DNA of 64,000 bases from Sporofaciens musculi (lineage in GTDB: Bacteria > Bacillota > Clostridia > Lachnospirales > Lachnospiraceae): assembly GCF_009830285.1 (NCBI RefSeq), contig NZ_WUQX01000001.1, positions 2,294,501 to 2,358,500 of the forward strand, read 5' to 3'. The position numbers were made by a program, and so were the translations under genes. This document shows, in pieces, positions 42,001-51,385 of the stretch (its first letter is position 1; every line of letters begins with the position of its first letter). The notes below the pieces were generated by a model. It was not told the origin of the DNA and searched no databases. It saw only the letters and a list, made by a program, of their open reading frames with translations.

Positions 42001-42113
42001 ATGTAAAAGAAGTCAGAGCGGGATACGAGTGCGGATTTGTGTTCGCTAACTTTAACGATATTAAGGAAGGCGACCTTGTAGAAGCATTCAAGATGGTAGA
42101 AATCCCAAGATAG
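39084..42113 (+). CDS. infB: Translation initiation factor IF-2
   Basis: The GTPase that brings initiator tRNA to the ribosome. 1009 residues. IF2_N motif at the start ([22 protein letters not shown] in part) and a second near residue 430 ([20 protein letters not shown]). Between them is a long disordered part, first Ala/Pro/Arg-rich, then a 15-residue Arg/Asp repeat. The G domain has [14 protein letters not shown] (G1), [12 protein letters not shown] (G3) and NKIDKPSAN (G4), followed by domains II to IV with the C-terminal [18 protein letters not shown]. The repeat-expanded N-terminus makes it longer than the 700-900 residues usual in Firmicutes. Confidence 0.98.
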   Translation: MAKIKVYELAKELGVPSKEVLEFLGGKNIEVKNHMSALEEADANVVRKGMAKGEPAALKQEQDAPKKKNIVHVFRPQNTQNGARQGKRTTGRTAPAGSGRGAQTQGKPMQVNNGRPAKSAMARPAGAPSASAKSVMARPAEPAKRPAASDIVAATEAAEPMKRPAAPAEKPQNVQQTAREAEKPADRGPDRPAASERKPAPRRQERSERGERFERGQDRRTDSRGPRPQRGERSQEGRDNRFQGGDRDRNRDNRFQGGDRDRDRNRDNRFQGGDRDRDRNRDNRFQGGDRDRDRNRDNRFQGGDRDRDRDRDNRFQGGDRDRDRNRDNRFQGGDRDRDRDRVQGRRPGERGDRRGGEKRSGNSSIPSPAVEGQKPQRSKGKGKEDHKKKEYRREEEEDRNLKGKKKNDTKQQFQKPQQREQKVEEEIKSIVIPEVLTIKELSDKMKIVPSVIVKKLFMQGKIVTVNQEIDYETAEGIALEFDVLCEKEEVVDVIEELLKEDEEDESTMKKRPPVVCVMGHVDHGKTSLLDAIRHTNVIDKEAGGITQHIGAYVVDVNGEKITFLDTPGHEAFTAMRMRGASSTDIAILVVAADDGVMPQTVEAINHAKAAGVEIVVAVNKIDKPSANIERVKQELTEYELIPEDWGGSTVFVPVSAKTGQGLEDLMEMIVLTAEVLELKANSDRRARGLVLEAQLDKGRGSVATVLVQKGILRVGDSIAAGSAYGKVRAMMDDKGRRVKEAGPSMPVEILGLNDVPNAGEVFVACENDKEARSFAETFISQSKAKLIEDTKSKLSLDDLFSQIQEGNLKELGIVVKADVQGSVEAMKQSLLKLTNEEVVVKIIHGGVGAINESDVSLASASNAIIIGFNVRPDATAKETADREGVDIRLYRVIYNAIEDVEAAMKGMLDPIFEEKVLGHAEVRQTFKASGVGTIAGSYVLDGTFERDCSVRLTRDGIVIFEGPLASLRRFKDDVKEVRAGYECGFVFANFNDIKEGDLVEAFKMVEIPR
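39796..40107 (+). repeat. 45-bp tandem repeat in infB encoding an Arg/Asp-rich linker
   Basis: Seven in-frame copies of a unit coding [15 protein letters not shown] (first unit two codons shorter). Copies differ mainly by silent changes (CGT/CGC, AAT/AAC), so they are recent duplications. The product is a charged, probably disordered RG/RD linker before the GTPase core; unit number may differ between strains. Confidence 0.92.
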
Positions 42114-42129
42114 ATAGGGGTGTAAGAAA

Positions 42130-42510
42130 ATGAGAAAGAGAAGCATAAAGAATACCAGGGTCAATACCGAGGTCCAGAGAGAACTCAGTGATATTATCAG
42201 GAATATGAAGGACCCCCGCGTCGCGCCATGGACCTCCGTGGTCGCGGCGGAGGTTGCGCCGGATCTTAAGACCTGTAAGGCGTATATCAGTGTGCTTGGC
42301 GGTAAGAAGGAGCAGGAGGATACCATTGCGGGTCTTACCAATGGGGAGGGGTTCATCCGGCGTGAGCTTGCCCGTACGCTGAATATGCGGAACACGCCGG
42401 AGATACATTTTGTGTTGGACCAGTCCATTGAGTATGGGGTAAATATGTCCAGGAAGATTGACGAAGTGACCAGGAATATTTCAACGGAAGGGGATGCTGA
42501 TGCTGAATAA
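42130..42510 (+). CDS. rbfA: Ribosome-binding factor A
   Basis: A 126-residue KH-like protein that helps mature the 16S 5' end of 30S subunits. NTRVNTEVQRELSDIIRNMKDPRV (cited in part: VQRELSDIIRN, KDPRV), TSVVAAEVAPDLKTCKAYISVL and HFVLDQSIEYGVNMSRKIDEV are diagnostic. 16 bp after infB, overlapping the next gene by 11-17 bp. Confidence 0.97.
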   Translation: MRKRSIKNTRVNTEVQRELSDIIRNMKDPRVAPWTSVVAAEVAPDLKTCKAYISVLGGKKEQEDTIAGLTNGEGFIRRELARTLNMRNTPEIHFVLDQSIEYGVNMSRKIDEVTRNISTEGDADAE

Positions 42511-43450
42511 GATTCTGAAAAATGCCGTGACAATCGCTATCGGCGGTCATATCCGTCCGGATGGGGATTGTGTAGGATCAAGTATGGGATTGTACCATTA
42601 TATTAGGGATAATTACAACGATAAAAAAGTGGACGTGTATCTGGAGGAGATACCAGATAAATTCTACTGCCTGAAATCCACGGAACTCATCCGGCATGAG
42701 ATTGCAGAAGATAAAGAGTACGACCTGTTTATCAGTCTGGACTGTGGCGATAAGGAGCGTCTGGGATTCTCTGCCTCTCTTTTTGACAAGGCCAAGAGAA
42801 CCTATTGTATTGACCATCATATCAGCAACACGGGATTTGCTCAGGATGAATATACTGTGGCGGACGCCAGCTCCACCTGTGAGCTGGTCTACCAGCTCAT
42901 GGAGTATGATAAGATTTCCCTGGATACGGCGGAGGCCCTCTACCTGGGTATTGTGCATGATACGGGTGTATTTCAGTATACCTGTGCGACTCCCTCCACG
43001 TTCCGAATGGCGGCAAGCCTTCTGGAGAAGGGGGTGGATGGCGCCAGACTTATTCAGGACACATATTATGAGAAGACCTATGCCCAGAACCAGATTTTGG
43101 GACGTACCCTCCTTGAGAGCATACTGTTTATGGATAAGACCTGTATCGCGTCCTACGTGACCAAGAAGACCATGGATTTCTATGGTGTGAAGGTAAAGGA
43201 TTTAGACGGAATCGTAAGCCAGCTTCGGGTCACAAAGGATGTTGAGGTAGCAATCTTCATGTATGAGCTGGAGACGAATGTTTTCAAGGTAAGCTTACGC
43301 TCCAAGGAGAGAGTGGACGTGAGCAAGGTTGCAAAGTATTTCGGCGGCGGCGGCCACAAGAAGGCTGCCGGACTTACTATGGCGGGGACGTACTACGATG
43401 TGCTCAATAATCTGTCCAGGCAGATTGAGGCCCAGATGATGCAAAAATAA
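42500..43450 (+). CDS. nrnA: DHH-family nanoRNase/pAp phosphatase
   Basis: A 316-residue phosphoesterase degrading nanoRNAs and 3'-phosphoadenosine 5'-phosphate. Motifs: IGGHIRPDGDCVGSSMGL, FISLDCGDKERLG, CIDHHISNTGFA (the DHH metal site), VHDTGVFQYT, and the DHHA1 domain with KYFGGGGHKKAAGLTM. ATG 42500 is preferred over 42494 because the GGAAGGGG ribosome site ends immediately before 42494. Its place between rbfA and truB is conserved in Firmicutes. Confidence 0.94.
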   Translation: MLNKILKNAVTIAIGGHIRPDGDCVGSSMGLYHYIRDNYNDKKVDVYLEEIPDKFYCLKSTELIRHEIAEDKEYDLFISLDCGDKERLGFSASLFDKAKRTYCIDHHISNTGFAQDEYTVADASSTCELVYQLMEYDKISLDTAEALYLGIVHDTGVFQYTCATPSTFRMAASLLEKGVDGARLIQDTYYEKTYAQNQILGRTLLESILFMDKTCIASYVTKKTMDFYGVKVKDLDGIVSQLRVTKDVEVAIFMYELETNVFKVSLRSKERVDVSKVAKYFGGGGHKKAAGLTMAGTYYDVLNNLSRQIEAQMMQK

Positions 43451-43467
43451 AGATGGCGGGGATACAT

Positions 43468-44400
43468 ATGATACATGGAATTCTGAATGTGCGAAAGGAG
43501 AAGGGCTATACGTCCCATGACGTGGTGGCGAAGATACGGGGAATTACCCATCAGAAAAAAATTGGCCATACAGGAACCCTTGATCCGGATGCGGTCGGGG
43601 TTCTGCCGGTGTGTCTTGGACGGGCAACCAGGCTGTGTGATCTAATTACAGACAGAGATAAGACCTATGAAACTGTGCTGCTTCTTGGACGGGCGACAGA
43701 CACTCAGGATACCAGCGGACAGACGATTCGGATGGGAGATACGTCTCACCTTACGGAAGATGAGGTGAGAGAAGCAGTCATGGGATTTGTGGGAGACTAT
43801 GATCAGATACCGCCCATGTACTCGGCTCTTAAGGTGAACGGCAGGAAGCTTTACGAGCTTGCCCGTGAGGGAAAAGAAGTCGTAAGAAAGGCAAGGCAGG
43901 TTCAGCTTCTTGGTATCGAGCTTCTTAAAATCCAGCTTCCCAGGGTGCATATGAGAGTAACCTGCTCGAAGGGAACCTATATCCGTACCCTGTGCCACGA
44001 TATCGGAGATAAGCTTGGGTGCGGCGGTTGTATGGAAGAACTGGTACGCATACGCGTAGGTCGGTTTTTATTGGAGGACAGCGTAACTCTTGATACGCTG
44101 GCAGAGAAATATAAGGAGGGATGCCTTGGAAAGCTATTGCTTCCTATGGATGGAATGTTTAAGGAGTATCCAGGGCTGACTGTTGGGGGAAGATGGGATT
44201 CTCTGGCAAAGAACGGCAATCCGCTTCCAGGACATGCGTTTCTTGACGCTTCAGACCCCAGGGGATGGAAAGACGGGAAGGCGCAGGAGCATCCTGAATA
44301 TGTCCGAATCTATGACGAGAAGGGGCAGTTCATTGCAGTCTGCCGTTGGCAGAAGGAGGAATATCGGATTGTGAAGATGTTCTATATAAGCGGAGAATAA
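43468..44400 (+). CDS. truB: tRNA pseudouridine(55) synthase TruB
   Basis: Makes pseudouridine 55 in the T-loop of tRNAs. 310 residues from ATG 43468, which fits the family start GILNVRKEKGYTSHDVVAKIRG (in part) and follows GGCGGGG by six bases; an in-frame ATG 43453 is the alternative. The catalytic Asp is in GHTGTLDPDAVGVLP; KTYETVLLLGRATDTQD, PPMYSALKVNGRKLYELAREG and CSKGTYIRTLCHDIG follow. A C-terminal PUA-like part ends the protein. Confidence 0.96.
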   Translation: MIHGILNVRKEKGYTSHDVVAKIRGITHQKKIGHTGTLDPDAVGVLPVCLGRATRLCDLITDRDKTYETVLLLGRATDTQDTSGQTIRMGDTSHLTEDEVREAVMGFVGDYDQIPPMYSALKVNGRKLYELAREGKEVVRKARQVQLLGIELLKIQLPRVHMRVTCSKGTYIRTLCHDIGDKLGCGGCMEELVRIRVGRFLLEDSVTLDTLAEKYKEGCLGKLLLPMDGMFKEYPGLTVGGRWDSLAKNGNPLPGHAFLDASDPRGWKDGKAQEHPEYVRIYDEKGQFIAVCRWQKEEYRIVKMFYISGE

Positions 44401-44429
44401 CAGCAGTGGTAGAGTAAAGAGGAACAGAT

Positions 44430-45350
44430 ATGCAATACATCAATAGACTGTCTGATTATGAGGGCAGGAGGGAATCAGCAGTAACCTTTGGCAAATTCGA
44501 CGGCCTGCACACAGGGCATCAAAAGCTTATAGAGCAGGTTCAGAGCTTGGGGGAAGCCGAAGGGCTTGTTAGGATCGTGTGCGCATTTGACATGCACCCT
44601 TTGTGGGAGAGGATTGGAAAGACGCCGCGTATGCTGATGACAGGCAGGGAAAGACAGAGGCAGCTTTCAGAAAAGGTGAATGTTCTGGTGGAATGTCCCT
44701 TTACCTTGGAGTTCAGTAAAATTCACGCAGAAGAATTTATACGTGATATTGTAAGCAAAAGGCTTTGCGCCAGATACGTGGTAGTCGGGACAGATTTTCA
44801 GTTTGGTTATGAAAAACAGGGAGATATCCATATGCTTCGGCAGTTTGAGGAGGTCTACGGATATCGCTTGATTGTAATCGAGAAGGAACGATATGAGGAC
44901 CGTGTCATCAGCAGCACTTATATTAAGGAGCTTATAAGCGGGGGAGACCTTGCCCTTGCAAACCGGCTTCTGGGATATTCCTACGGAATCACCGGACAGG
45001 TAGAGCATGGGAAAAAGCTTGGGAGAACCTTAGGTTTTCCAACCCTTAACGTGGCGTGGCAGAAGGGAAAGCTTGTGCCGCCCCGCGGGGTGTATCTGAG
45101 CAATGTACAGGTGGACGGACAGTGGTTTCACGGAATCTCCAATGTGGGTGTGAAGCCGACGGTCAGCAAAGAGGAAAGGGTATTGATAGAAAGTTTTCTG
45201 TTTGGTTACGACGGGGATGCCTATGGGAAGGAAGTGACCATCGAGCTCCTTGCTTTTCGGAGACCGGAGTGTGTGTTTGGAAGCGTTTCCGAGTTGAAAG
45301 CATGCATTGACAGGGATATTGAGTACGGAAAACGTTTCTTTGGAATGTAG
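44430..45350 (+). CDS. ribF: Bifunctional riboflavin kinase/FAD synthetase
   Basis: Converts riboflavin to FMN and FAD. 306 residues: N-terminal nucleotidyltransferase with VTFGKFDGLHTGHQKLI, VVGTDFQFGYEKQGD and ISSTYIKELI; C-terminal kinase with GQVEHGKKLGRTLGFPTLNV, PPRGVYLSNVQVDG and SNVGVKPTV. No FMN-riboswitch-like conserved structure is apparent in the short 29-bp gap after truB, so it is co-transcribed with the translation operon. Confidence 0.96.
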   Translation: MQYINRLSDYEGRRESAVTFGKFDGLHTGHQKLIEQVQSLGEAEGLVRIVCAFDMHPLWERIGKTPRMLMTGRERQRQLSEKVNVLVECPFTLEFSKIHAEEFIRDIVSKRLCARYVVVGTDFQFGYEKQGDIHMLRQFEEVYGYRLIVIEKERYEDRVISSTYIKELISGGDLALANRLLGYSYGITGQVEHGKKLGRTLGFPTLNVAWQKGKLVPPRGVYLSNVQVDGQWFHGISNVGVKPTVSKEERVLIESFLFGYDGDAYGKEVTIELLAFRRPECVFGSVSELKACIDRDIEYGKRFFGM

Positions 45351-45367
45351 AGTAAAGGAGAATACGA

Positions 45368-47026
45368 ATGAGGATCACGACAATTTTTATGCTGCTCGGA
45401 GGACTGGGATTCTTCCTGTACGGGATGAAGATGATGAGTGAGGGACTCGAAAAGGCAGCCGGTGCAAAGATGCGCAGCATATTGGAATTCTTTACCAAGA
45501 ACCGGTTTATCGGTATGATGGTTGGAATTGTGTTTACCGCAATCATACAGTCATCCAATGCAACCACGGTTATGGTCGTTAGTTTTGTGAATTCGGGGCT
45601 GATGAATCTCATGCAGGCGTCGGGAGTTATCTTAGGTGCGAATATCGGGACAACCATCACAGGGCAGTTGATTGCCTTTAACCTGTCGGACATTGCGCCT
45701 TTGATTGTCATCATTGGCGTGGTGATGGTCATGTTTTGCAAGAAGCAGGGGATTAAGAAAATTGGGGAGGTTATCTTAGGCTTTGGTATCCTGTTTATGG
45801 GCTTAAGCATCATGGGAGACAGCATGGAGGCGGTCAAGGAATCCCCAAGGGTTATTGAATTCCTTTCGTCTCTGACAAACCCCTTTGCGGCGATTCTGAC
45901 GGGATTTGCCATTACGGCTGTGCTGCAGAGTTCATCTGCCACTGTGGGTATCATCCTGCTGATGGTATCTCAGAACCTTTTGGAATTTGCCATTTGTCCG
46001 TTTATGATACTTGGCTGTAACATTGGCGCCTGCGTGTCTGCGCTGGTGGCAAGCTTAAGCGGCAAGAAGGACGCAAAGCGGGCGGCTCTGATTCATTTTT
46101 TGTTCAATGTGATTGGGTCTGCCGTGATGTTTATCATCCTTTGGATTGCCATTGAGCCGTTTACAGACATGATGCTCTATATCTCCGGCGGCAATCTTGC
46201 CAGGTCGGTTGCCAATGTACATACCTTGATGAAGGTCTTTGAAGTGGCGATGCTGTTCCCGTTCATGGGATGGATTGTAAAGGCTACTTACCGGATTGTT
46301 CCGGGCGAGGATGAGACGGCGGAGGATGAGTACGAGCTGCCGTTCATCGGTACTGGAAAGATTCTGTCTACAACCACGGCTGTGGTAAACGGAATCGCGG
46401 AAATCGAGCATATGGGAAAGGTAGCCACAGAAAATCTGCGGGTTGCCATGGAGGTTTTGTGTAATCCCGACGAGGAGAAGATTCAGGAGGTCTACCAGCG
46501 GGAGAAGTACATTGATTATATGAACAGTAAGATTACGGATTATCTGGTCCAGGCAAATGAGCTTGTGCTGCCGATTGCGGATGAGCGTCTAATCGGCGGA
46601 CTGTTCCATGTGGTCAATGATATCGAGCGTGTAGGCGACCATGCAGAGAATATTGCAGATTCGGCAAAGACAAGGCTTGATAGGGGGATTGATTTCAGTG
46701 AAAAGGCAAAGCGCCAGCTTCAGGAGATGAACGAAAAGGCTGTCATGATTATGGAGTATTCACTGGAAATGTTCAAGAATCGAAACTACAAGCATATGGC
46801 GGAGATTCTGCGGCTGGAGGACGAGATTGATGAGATGGAGAAGAAATTACAGAATTCCCACGTAAAACGTCTGACCAAGAATAAGTGTACTCCAAAAGCG
46901 GGAATGATGTTCTCAGATACGGTTTCTGGCTTAGAGCGTGTGGGCGACCACGCCACCAACATTGCCTTTGCAATCTTGGAGCCGGCAGAGTCTGTGGACT
47001 CTGTGGATGATGATGAAGACGAATAG
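45368..47026 (+). CDS. Na/Pi cotransporter family protein with C-terminal PhoU-like domain
   Basis: A 552-residue membrane transporter of the NptA/YjbB type, moving phosphate with sodium. The first half has two inverted PNaS repeats, each with the QSS signature: IIQSSNATTVMVVSFVNSG and AVLQSSSATVGIILLMVSQ, plus GANIGTTITGQLIA and GCNIGACVSALVASLSG. Residues about 350-540 are two PhoU-like helical bundles (NDIERVGDHAENIADSAKTR and SGLERVGDHATNIAFAILE). Its ATG is 18 bp after ribF, within the same run of genes. Confidence 0.94.
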   Translation: MRITTIFMLLGGLGFFLYGMKMMSEGLEKAAGAKMRSILEFFTKNRFIGMMVGIVFTAIIQSSNATTVMVVSFVNSGLMNLMQASGVILGANIGTTITGQLIAFNLSDIAPLIVIIGVVMVMFCKKQGIKKIGEVILGFGILFMGLSIMGDSMEAVKESPRVIEFLSSLTNPFAAILTGFAITAVLQSSSATVGIILLMVSQNLLEFAICPFMILGCNIGACVSALVASLSGKKDAKRAALIHFLFNVIGSAVMFIILWIAIEPFTDMMLYISGGNLARSVANVHTLMKVFEVAMLFPFMGWIVKATYRIVPGEDETAEDEYELPFIGTGKILSTTTAVVNGIAEIEHMGKVATENLRVAMEVLCNPDEEKIQEVYQREKYIDYMNSKITDYLVQANELVLPIADERLIGGLFHVVNDIERVGDHAENIADSAKTRLDRGIDFSEKAKRQLQEMNEKAVMIMEYSLEMFKNRNYKHMAEILRLEDEIDEMEKKLQNSHVKRLTKNKCTPKAGMMFSDTVSGLERVGDHATNIAFAILEPAESVDSVDDDEDE

Positions 47027-47065
47027 TTACTGTTAGAGCCGTATTCACAGCAACTAAAATAATTC

Positions 47066-47094
47066 TTTACATGTGCCATGCACTGTGCTATACT
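47066..47094 (+). promoter_or_regulatory. Sigma-A promoter (extended -10) for rpsO
   Basis: TTTACA (47066-47071), 17 bp, TATACT (47089-47094), with TG one base before the -10. The transcript would have a leader of about 80 nt before the AGGAGG ribosome site, long enough for S15 autoregulation, which other bacteria place here; no specific fold is claimed. Confidence 0.75.
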
Positions 47095-47184
47095 TGACTG
47101 GTGTGAAAGCCGATGTTCGGTAAATGGAAGCTCCAACCCTTACTTAATATCAGGCGTTTATTGAATTAAAAGGAGGATAAGAAC

Positions 47185-47451
47185 ATGATTTCCAAAGAGA
47201 GGAAAGAACAGATTGTAGCAGACTATGGAAGGTCACAGGGGGATACCGGTTCTCCGGAGGTACAGATCGCAATCCTGACAGCAAGGATTAACGACTTAAC
47301 CGAGCATTTCAAGAGCAATCCGAAGGATCATCATTCAAGAAGAGGTCTTCTTAAGATGGTTGGACAGAGAAGAGGACTGCTTGCATATCTGAAGAAGACG
47401 GATATCGAGAGATATCGTACACTAATCGAGAGATTGGGACTTAGAAAATAG
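47185..47451 (+). CDS. rpsO: Small ribosomal subunit protein S15
   Basis: An 88-residue primary 16S-binding protein. [21 protein letters not shown] and [23 protein letters not shown] (in part: [15 protein letters not shown]) are invariant family features. AGGAGG precedes ATG 47185. The rpsO-pnp pair is conserved across bacteria; a GC-rich hairpin separates them. Confidence 0.98.
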   Translation: MISKERKEQIVADYGRSQGDTGSPEVQIAILTARINDLTEHFKSNPKDHHSRRGLLKMVGQRRGLLAYLKKTDIERYRTLIERLGLRK

Positions 47452-47458
47452 TTATATG

Positions 47459-47490
47459 GAAGGGCGCAGATTGATTTTGCTGCGTCCTTC
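47459..47490 (+). terminator. Hairpin between rpsO and pnp
   Basis: GAAGGGCGCAG (47459-47469) pairs with CTGCGTCCTTC (47480-47490) with one mismatch; the downstream bases ATTAAAAAC contain no T-run. In E. coli an RNase III-cleaved hairpin at this site controls pnp; a processing or partial terminator role is plausible here. Confidence 0.5.
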
Positions 47491-47669
47491 ATTAAAAACT
47501 GTCGGAAAATGGCTGGTATACCTGTATCAGTTGTATTTCGGCAGTTAATTAGTGGATGGAAGTATTATCCGAGACCACTGAAAAGCATATTTGTATCTGT
47601 GTAAATGTGTTTTTCAGTAGTTTCGGCATCTTTCATTCACGGAAATGTATCATAAAAAGGAGAAAATGT

Positions 47670-49757
47670 ATGTACAAAAAATTTGAGATGGAGTTAGCCG
47701 GAAGAAAGCTCTGTGTAGATGTGGACAGAGTGGCGAAGCAGGCAAATGGCGCCGTACTGATGCATTACGGGGATACCACCGTACTGTGTACGGCTACGGC
47801 TTCTGAGAAGCCAAGAGAGGGAATTGATTTCTTCCCCTTAAGCGTAGAATATAACGAGAGACTGTATTCCGTAGGAAAGATTCCTGGCGGATTCAATAAG
47901 AGAGAGGGGAAAGCTTCTGAGAATGCGATTCTTACCTGCCGTGTTATTGACCGTCCTATGCGTCCTTTGTTCCCTAAGGATTACCGAAATGATGTGACTC
48001 TTGAGAATCTGGTGCTGTCTGTGGATCAAGACTGCTCGCCAGAGCTTACGGCCATGTTGGGAGCTGCCATTGCAACCAGTATTTCTGATATTCCTTTTGA
48101 CGGGCCGATTTCCACCACTCAGGTGGGACTGGTAGAGGGTGAGTTTGTGTTTAACCCAACGGTGGCCCAAAAGGAGGTATCCGACCTTGCGCTGACTGTG
48201 GCGTCCACCAAGGAAAAGGTTATCATGATTGAGGCAGGAGCCAATGAAGTTCCTGAACAGCAGATGATTGAGGCGATTTTTGCTGCCCATGAGATGAACC
48301 AGAAGGTGATTGCATTTATCGACACCATCGTGGCAGAGTGCGGCAAGGACAAGCATGAATATGAGAGCTGCGCGGTTCCAGAGGAGTTGTTTGCGGCAAT
48401 CCGTGAGATTGTTTCTCCGGAGGCAATGGAGGAAGCCGTATTTACAGATGAGAAGCAGGTGCGTGAAGAAAACATCCGCCAGATTACTGAGAAGCTTAAG
48501 GAAGCATTTGCAGAAAAAGAAGAATGGCTTGCCCTCCTTGGGGAAGCGGTATACCAGTACCAGAAAAAGACGGTGCGCAAGATGATCTTGAAGGATCATA
48601 AGCGTCCTGACGGAAGGGCCATCGACCAGATTCGTCCGCTGGCGGCTGAGATTGACCTGATTCCAAGGGTTCACGGCTCTGCAATGTTTACCCGCGGACA
48701 GACCCAAATCTGTACCATTACAACCTTAGCTCCCCTTGCGGAGGCACAAAGGCTTGACGGGCTTGACGAAACAGAGACTTCCAAGAGATATATGCACCAC
48801 TATAATTTCCCGTCTTATTCCGTGGGAGAGACAAGGCCCTCAAGAGGACCGGGACGCCGTGAGATCGGCCATGGGGCGCTGGCGGAGAGGGCGCTGATTC
48901 CCGTACTTCCAAGTGAGACGGAATTCCCTTATGCAATCCGTACCGTGTCTGAGACTTTTGAGTCCAACGGCTCTACGTCACAGGCAAGTATCTGTGCCTC
49001 CTCCATGTCGCTGATGACGGCTGGAGTGCCCATTAAGGCGGCGGTTGCAGGTATCTCCGCAGGTCTGGTGACCGGTGAGACGGACGACGATTATCTGGTG
49101 CTTACGGATATTCAGGGACTTGAGGATTTCTTTGGAGATATGGATTTTAAGGTTGCCGGAACCCATAAGGGAATCACGGCGATTCAGATGGATATCAAAA
49201 TTCATGGTCTGACAAGACCGATTATTGAGGAGGCAATCGCGGCCACCAAGAAGGCGAGAACCTATATTCTTGACGAGGTGATGGAAAAGACCATTGACAA
49301 GCCAAGACCGGAGGTAGGGCCTTATGCGCCAAAGATTATCCAGATGCAGATTGACCCACAGAAGATTGGAGATGTTGTGGGACAGCGGGGCAAGACCATC
49401 AATGCGATTATTGAGCAGACTGGTGTGAAGATTGACATTACGGACGATGGTTCTGTGTCTATCTGCGGAACGGATGCCCAGAGTATGGACGAGGCGAGAA
49501 AGCTGATTTATATCATTGTCACTGACTTCGAGGCTGGACAGGTTTTGGAAGGAAAGGTTGTCAGCATCAAGGAGTTTGGCGCGTTTATCGAATTCGCACC
49601 GGGCAAGGAGGGAATGGTGCACATTTCCAAGATTGCCAAGGAGAGAGTAAGACAGGTGGAGGATGTACTGACACTGGGAGACGTGGTGAAGGTAGTCTGC
49701 TTGGGCAAGGATAAGATGGGACGGATTTCATTTAGTATGAAGGACGTTGCTGAGTAG
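47670..49757 (+). CDS. pnp: Polyribonucleotide nucleotidyltransferase (PNPase)
   Basis: A 3'-5' phosphorolytic RNase, 695 residues. Two RNase PH cores (AVLMHYGDTTVLCTATAS and GFNKREGKASENAILTCRV in the first; SAMFTRGQTQICTITTLAP and RYMHHYNFPSYSVGE in the second), a KH domain (GDVVGQRGKTINAIIEQTGV) and a C-terminal S1 domain (VLEGKVVSIKEFGAFIEFAPG in part). ATG 47670 has AAGGAG seven bases upstream and matches the family start; the frame is open up to 47556 but without a ribosome site. Confidence 0.98.
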   Translation: MYKKFEMELAGRKLCVDVDRVAKQANGAVLMHYGDTTVLCTATASEKPREGIDFFPLSVEYNERLYSVGKIPGGFNKREGKASENAILTCRVIDRPMRPLFPKDYRNDVTLENLVLSVDQDCSPELTAMLGAAIATSISDIPFDGPISTTQVGLVEGEFVFNPTVAQKEVSDLALTVASTKEKVIMIEAGANEVPEQQMIEAIFAAHEMNQKVIAFIDTIVAECGKDKHEYESCAVPEELFAAIREIVSPEAMEEAVFTDEKQVREENIRQITEKLKEAFAEKEEWLALLGEAVYQYQKKTVRKMILKDHKRPDGRAIDQIRPLAAEIDLIPRVHGSAMFTRGQTQICTITTLAPLAEAQRLDGLDETETSKRYMHHYNFPSYSVGETRPSRGPGRREIGHGALAERALIPVLPSETEFPYAIRTVSETFESNGSTSQASICASSMSLMTAGVPIKAAVAGISAGLVTGETDDDYLVLTDIQGLEDFFGDMDFKVAGTHKGITAIQMDIKIHGLTRPIIEEAIAATKKARTYILDEVMEKTIDKPRPEVGPYAPKIIQMQIDPQKIGDVVGQRGKTINAIIEQTGVKIDITDDGSVSICGTDAQSMDEARKLIYIIVTDFEAGQVLEGKVVSIKEFGAFIEFAPGKEGMVHISKIAKERVRQVEDVLTLGDVVKVVCLGKDKMGRISFSMKDVAE

Positions 49758-49774
49758 AATAGGGACATACCGAT

Positions 49775-49831
49775 AGAGGGATGCTGCAGGATTATTAATT
49801 TGATGATAATTCTGTAGCATCTCTTTTTTTG
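49775..49831 (+). terminator. Terminator after pnp
   Basis: Long stem AGAGGGATGCTGCAGGATTA with its partner ending TAGCATCTCT followed by TTTTTTT (49824-49830). Ends the housekeeping block before the sporulation operon. Confidence 0.85.
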
Positions 49832-49861
49832 TTTACCCCATCAATCCAAAGAGAATTTTAT

Positions 49862-49889
49862 TCATAAATGCGATGCCTGTACATATATT
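49862..49889 (+). promoter_or_regulatory. Sigma-E-like promoter of the spoIIIA operon
   Basis: TCATAAA (49862-49868), 13 bp, CATATATT (49882-49889). It is a fair match to the mother-cell sigma-E consensus (TCATATT...CATACAAT) and is placed about 20 bp before the spoIIIAA start, as expected for a gene known to be sigma-E dependent in Bacillus. Confidence 0.5.
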
Positions 49890-49910
49890 GGAATTAAGAG
49901 GTGGACAGAT

Positions 49911-50861
49911 ATGTTAAATGACAGAATTTTAAGAGTCCTGCCCCGAAATGTCCGGCTTGCGCTAAATAGGGAACGGTTTATTGCTTCCGATATACACGAG
50001 CTCAGGCTTCGGGTGGGAAAGCCCCTTCTTGTGATTTGCAAAGGTGGTGAGCGAATGATTGGAAATGAACGGGACGGGCCATATACGGTTACCAAGGAGG
50101 ACGTAAGGGAAATGCTTGAGTATGTCAGCAATTTTTCCTTATATGCATACGAGCAGGAAATGAAGCAGGGATTTATTACGATTGAGGGAGGGCATAGAGT
50201 GGGGATTACAGGTCAGGCAATCATAGAGAATGGAACGGTGAAGAATCTGCGCTATATATCTTCCATTAATCTTCGGATGTCCCATGAGGTTTTAGGGTGT
50301 GCGGATTCCGTATTTCCATATATCACACAGGAGGGAAGGCTATGCCATACACTAATCGTCTCTCCGCCAGGGTGCGGTAAAACGACGCTGCTTCGGGACA
50401 TGATACGCCAGATTTCCGACGGGAACCGCTGGATTTCGGGCATGACGGTGGGGGTGGTGGATGAACGGTCGGAGATTGGCGGATGCTTAAGGGGCGTTGC
50501 GCAAAATGAGCTGGGGCTTCGTACCGATATTCTGGACGGATGCCCGAAGGCAGAAGGAATGACCATGCTGCTTCGCTCTATGAGTCCGGCAGTTCTGGCT
50601 GTGGACGAGATTGGGTCAGCGAAGGATGTACATGCCATTGAACACGCTATGCACTGTGGCTGCCGGATGCTTGCCACGATTCATGCAAATTCCATGGAGG
50701 AGCTTCGCAGGAAACCGCTGATTGACTGCATGGTGGCAAAGAAATGGTTTGAGAGGTATATTCTGCTGGGAAACCGTGAGCGCGTCGGGCAGATTAACGG
50801 ACTGTTCGACAGTCGGGGAAGCCTTCTCTACAGTGAGACAGTGAGTGCATCATGCTGCTGA
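49911..50861 (+). CDS. spoIIIAA: Stage III sporulation protein AA (secretion-type ATPase)
   Basis: A 316-residue ATPase related to type II/IV secretion ATPases, powering or assembling the SpoIIIA-SpoIIQ channel between mother cell and forespore. Motifs: LRLRVGKPLLVI, YAYEQEMKQGFITIEGGHRVGI (in part), Walker A SPPGCGKTTLLRD, GVVDERSEIGG, LAVDEIG as Walker B, and ATIHANSMEEL. First of the complete eight-gene operon, overlapping spoIIIAB by 10 bp. Confidence 0.97.
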   Translation: MLNDRILRVLPRNVRLALNRERFIASDIHELRLRVGKPLLVICKGGERMIGNERDGPYTVTKEDVREMLEYVSNFSLYAYEQEMKQGFITIEGGHRVGITGQAIIENGTVKNLRYISSINLRMSHEVLGCADSVFPYITQEGRLCHTLIVSPPGCGKTTLLRDMIRQISDGNRWISGMTVGVVDERSEIGGCLRGVAQNELGLRTDILDGCPKAEGMTMLLRSMSPAVLAVDEIGSAKDVHAIEHAMHCGCRMLATIHANSMEELRRKPLIDCMVAKKWFERYILLGNRERVGQINGLFDSRGSLLYSETVSASCC

Positions 50862-51373
50862 AAACCATGGGTGGTGTGCTGGTCATTGCAGCCACATCTA
50901 TGTGGGGGCACGCTGCGGCAGAGAGGGTGAAGAATAGTTATGACCAGCTTCAATATCTGCAAAAGCTTTTGTATCTGTTAAGGAGTGAGATTTTATATGC
51001 CAGGTCTTATTTAGGAGAGGCATTTCTACAGATTGGACAGAAGGCAAAAAGCCCCTACCGTGAATGGCTCCTTGGGCTGTGCAGCCAGATGGAGGGAGAA
51101 AGGGGCGGCACATTTGCCGAAATGTGGGAGGTAAGTACAAAAGCCGGCCTTAAGGATTCAGGGCTTTTGGAAAGTGAGCTTCTCCGCCTTGCCGCCTTTG
51201 GAAGCCAGCTTGGAATCGCAGATGCCGAGATGCAGGTTAAGCTTTTGGATTTATATCTGGATGAGCTCAGGTTGACTATGGATGAGCTGCGGGAGGAAAT
51301 GCGGACGAAGATAAGGATATGCCATTGCCTTGGAGTAATGAGCGGAATCTTTATTACGGTCTTATTGATATAG
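50852..51373 (+). CDS. spoIIIAB: Stage III sporulation protein AB
   Basis: A 173-residue membrane-anchored protein with hydrophobic segments at both ends (GVLVIAATSMWGHAAAERV and CHCLGVMSGIFITVLLI) and a cytoplasmic helical body resembling the F domain of type II secretion systems. YLLRSEILYARSYLGEAF and RLAAFGSQLGIADAEMQVKL are family features. Acts with SpoIIIAA on the mother-cell side. Confidence 0.95.
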   Translation: MLLKTMGGVLVIAATSMWGHAAAERVKNSYDQLQYLQKLLYLLRSEILYARSYLGEAFLQIGQKAKSPYREWLLGLCSQMEGERGGTFAEMWEVSTKAGLKDSGLLESELLRLAAFGSQLGIADAEMQVKLLDLYLDELRLTMDELREEMRTKIRICHCLGVMSGIFITVLLI

Positions 51374-51385
51374 AGGGAGGAGTAC

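Noticed and set aside
44401..44429. FMN riboswitch before ribF
   Set aside because: The gap is 29 bp, too short for an RFN element.
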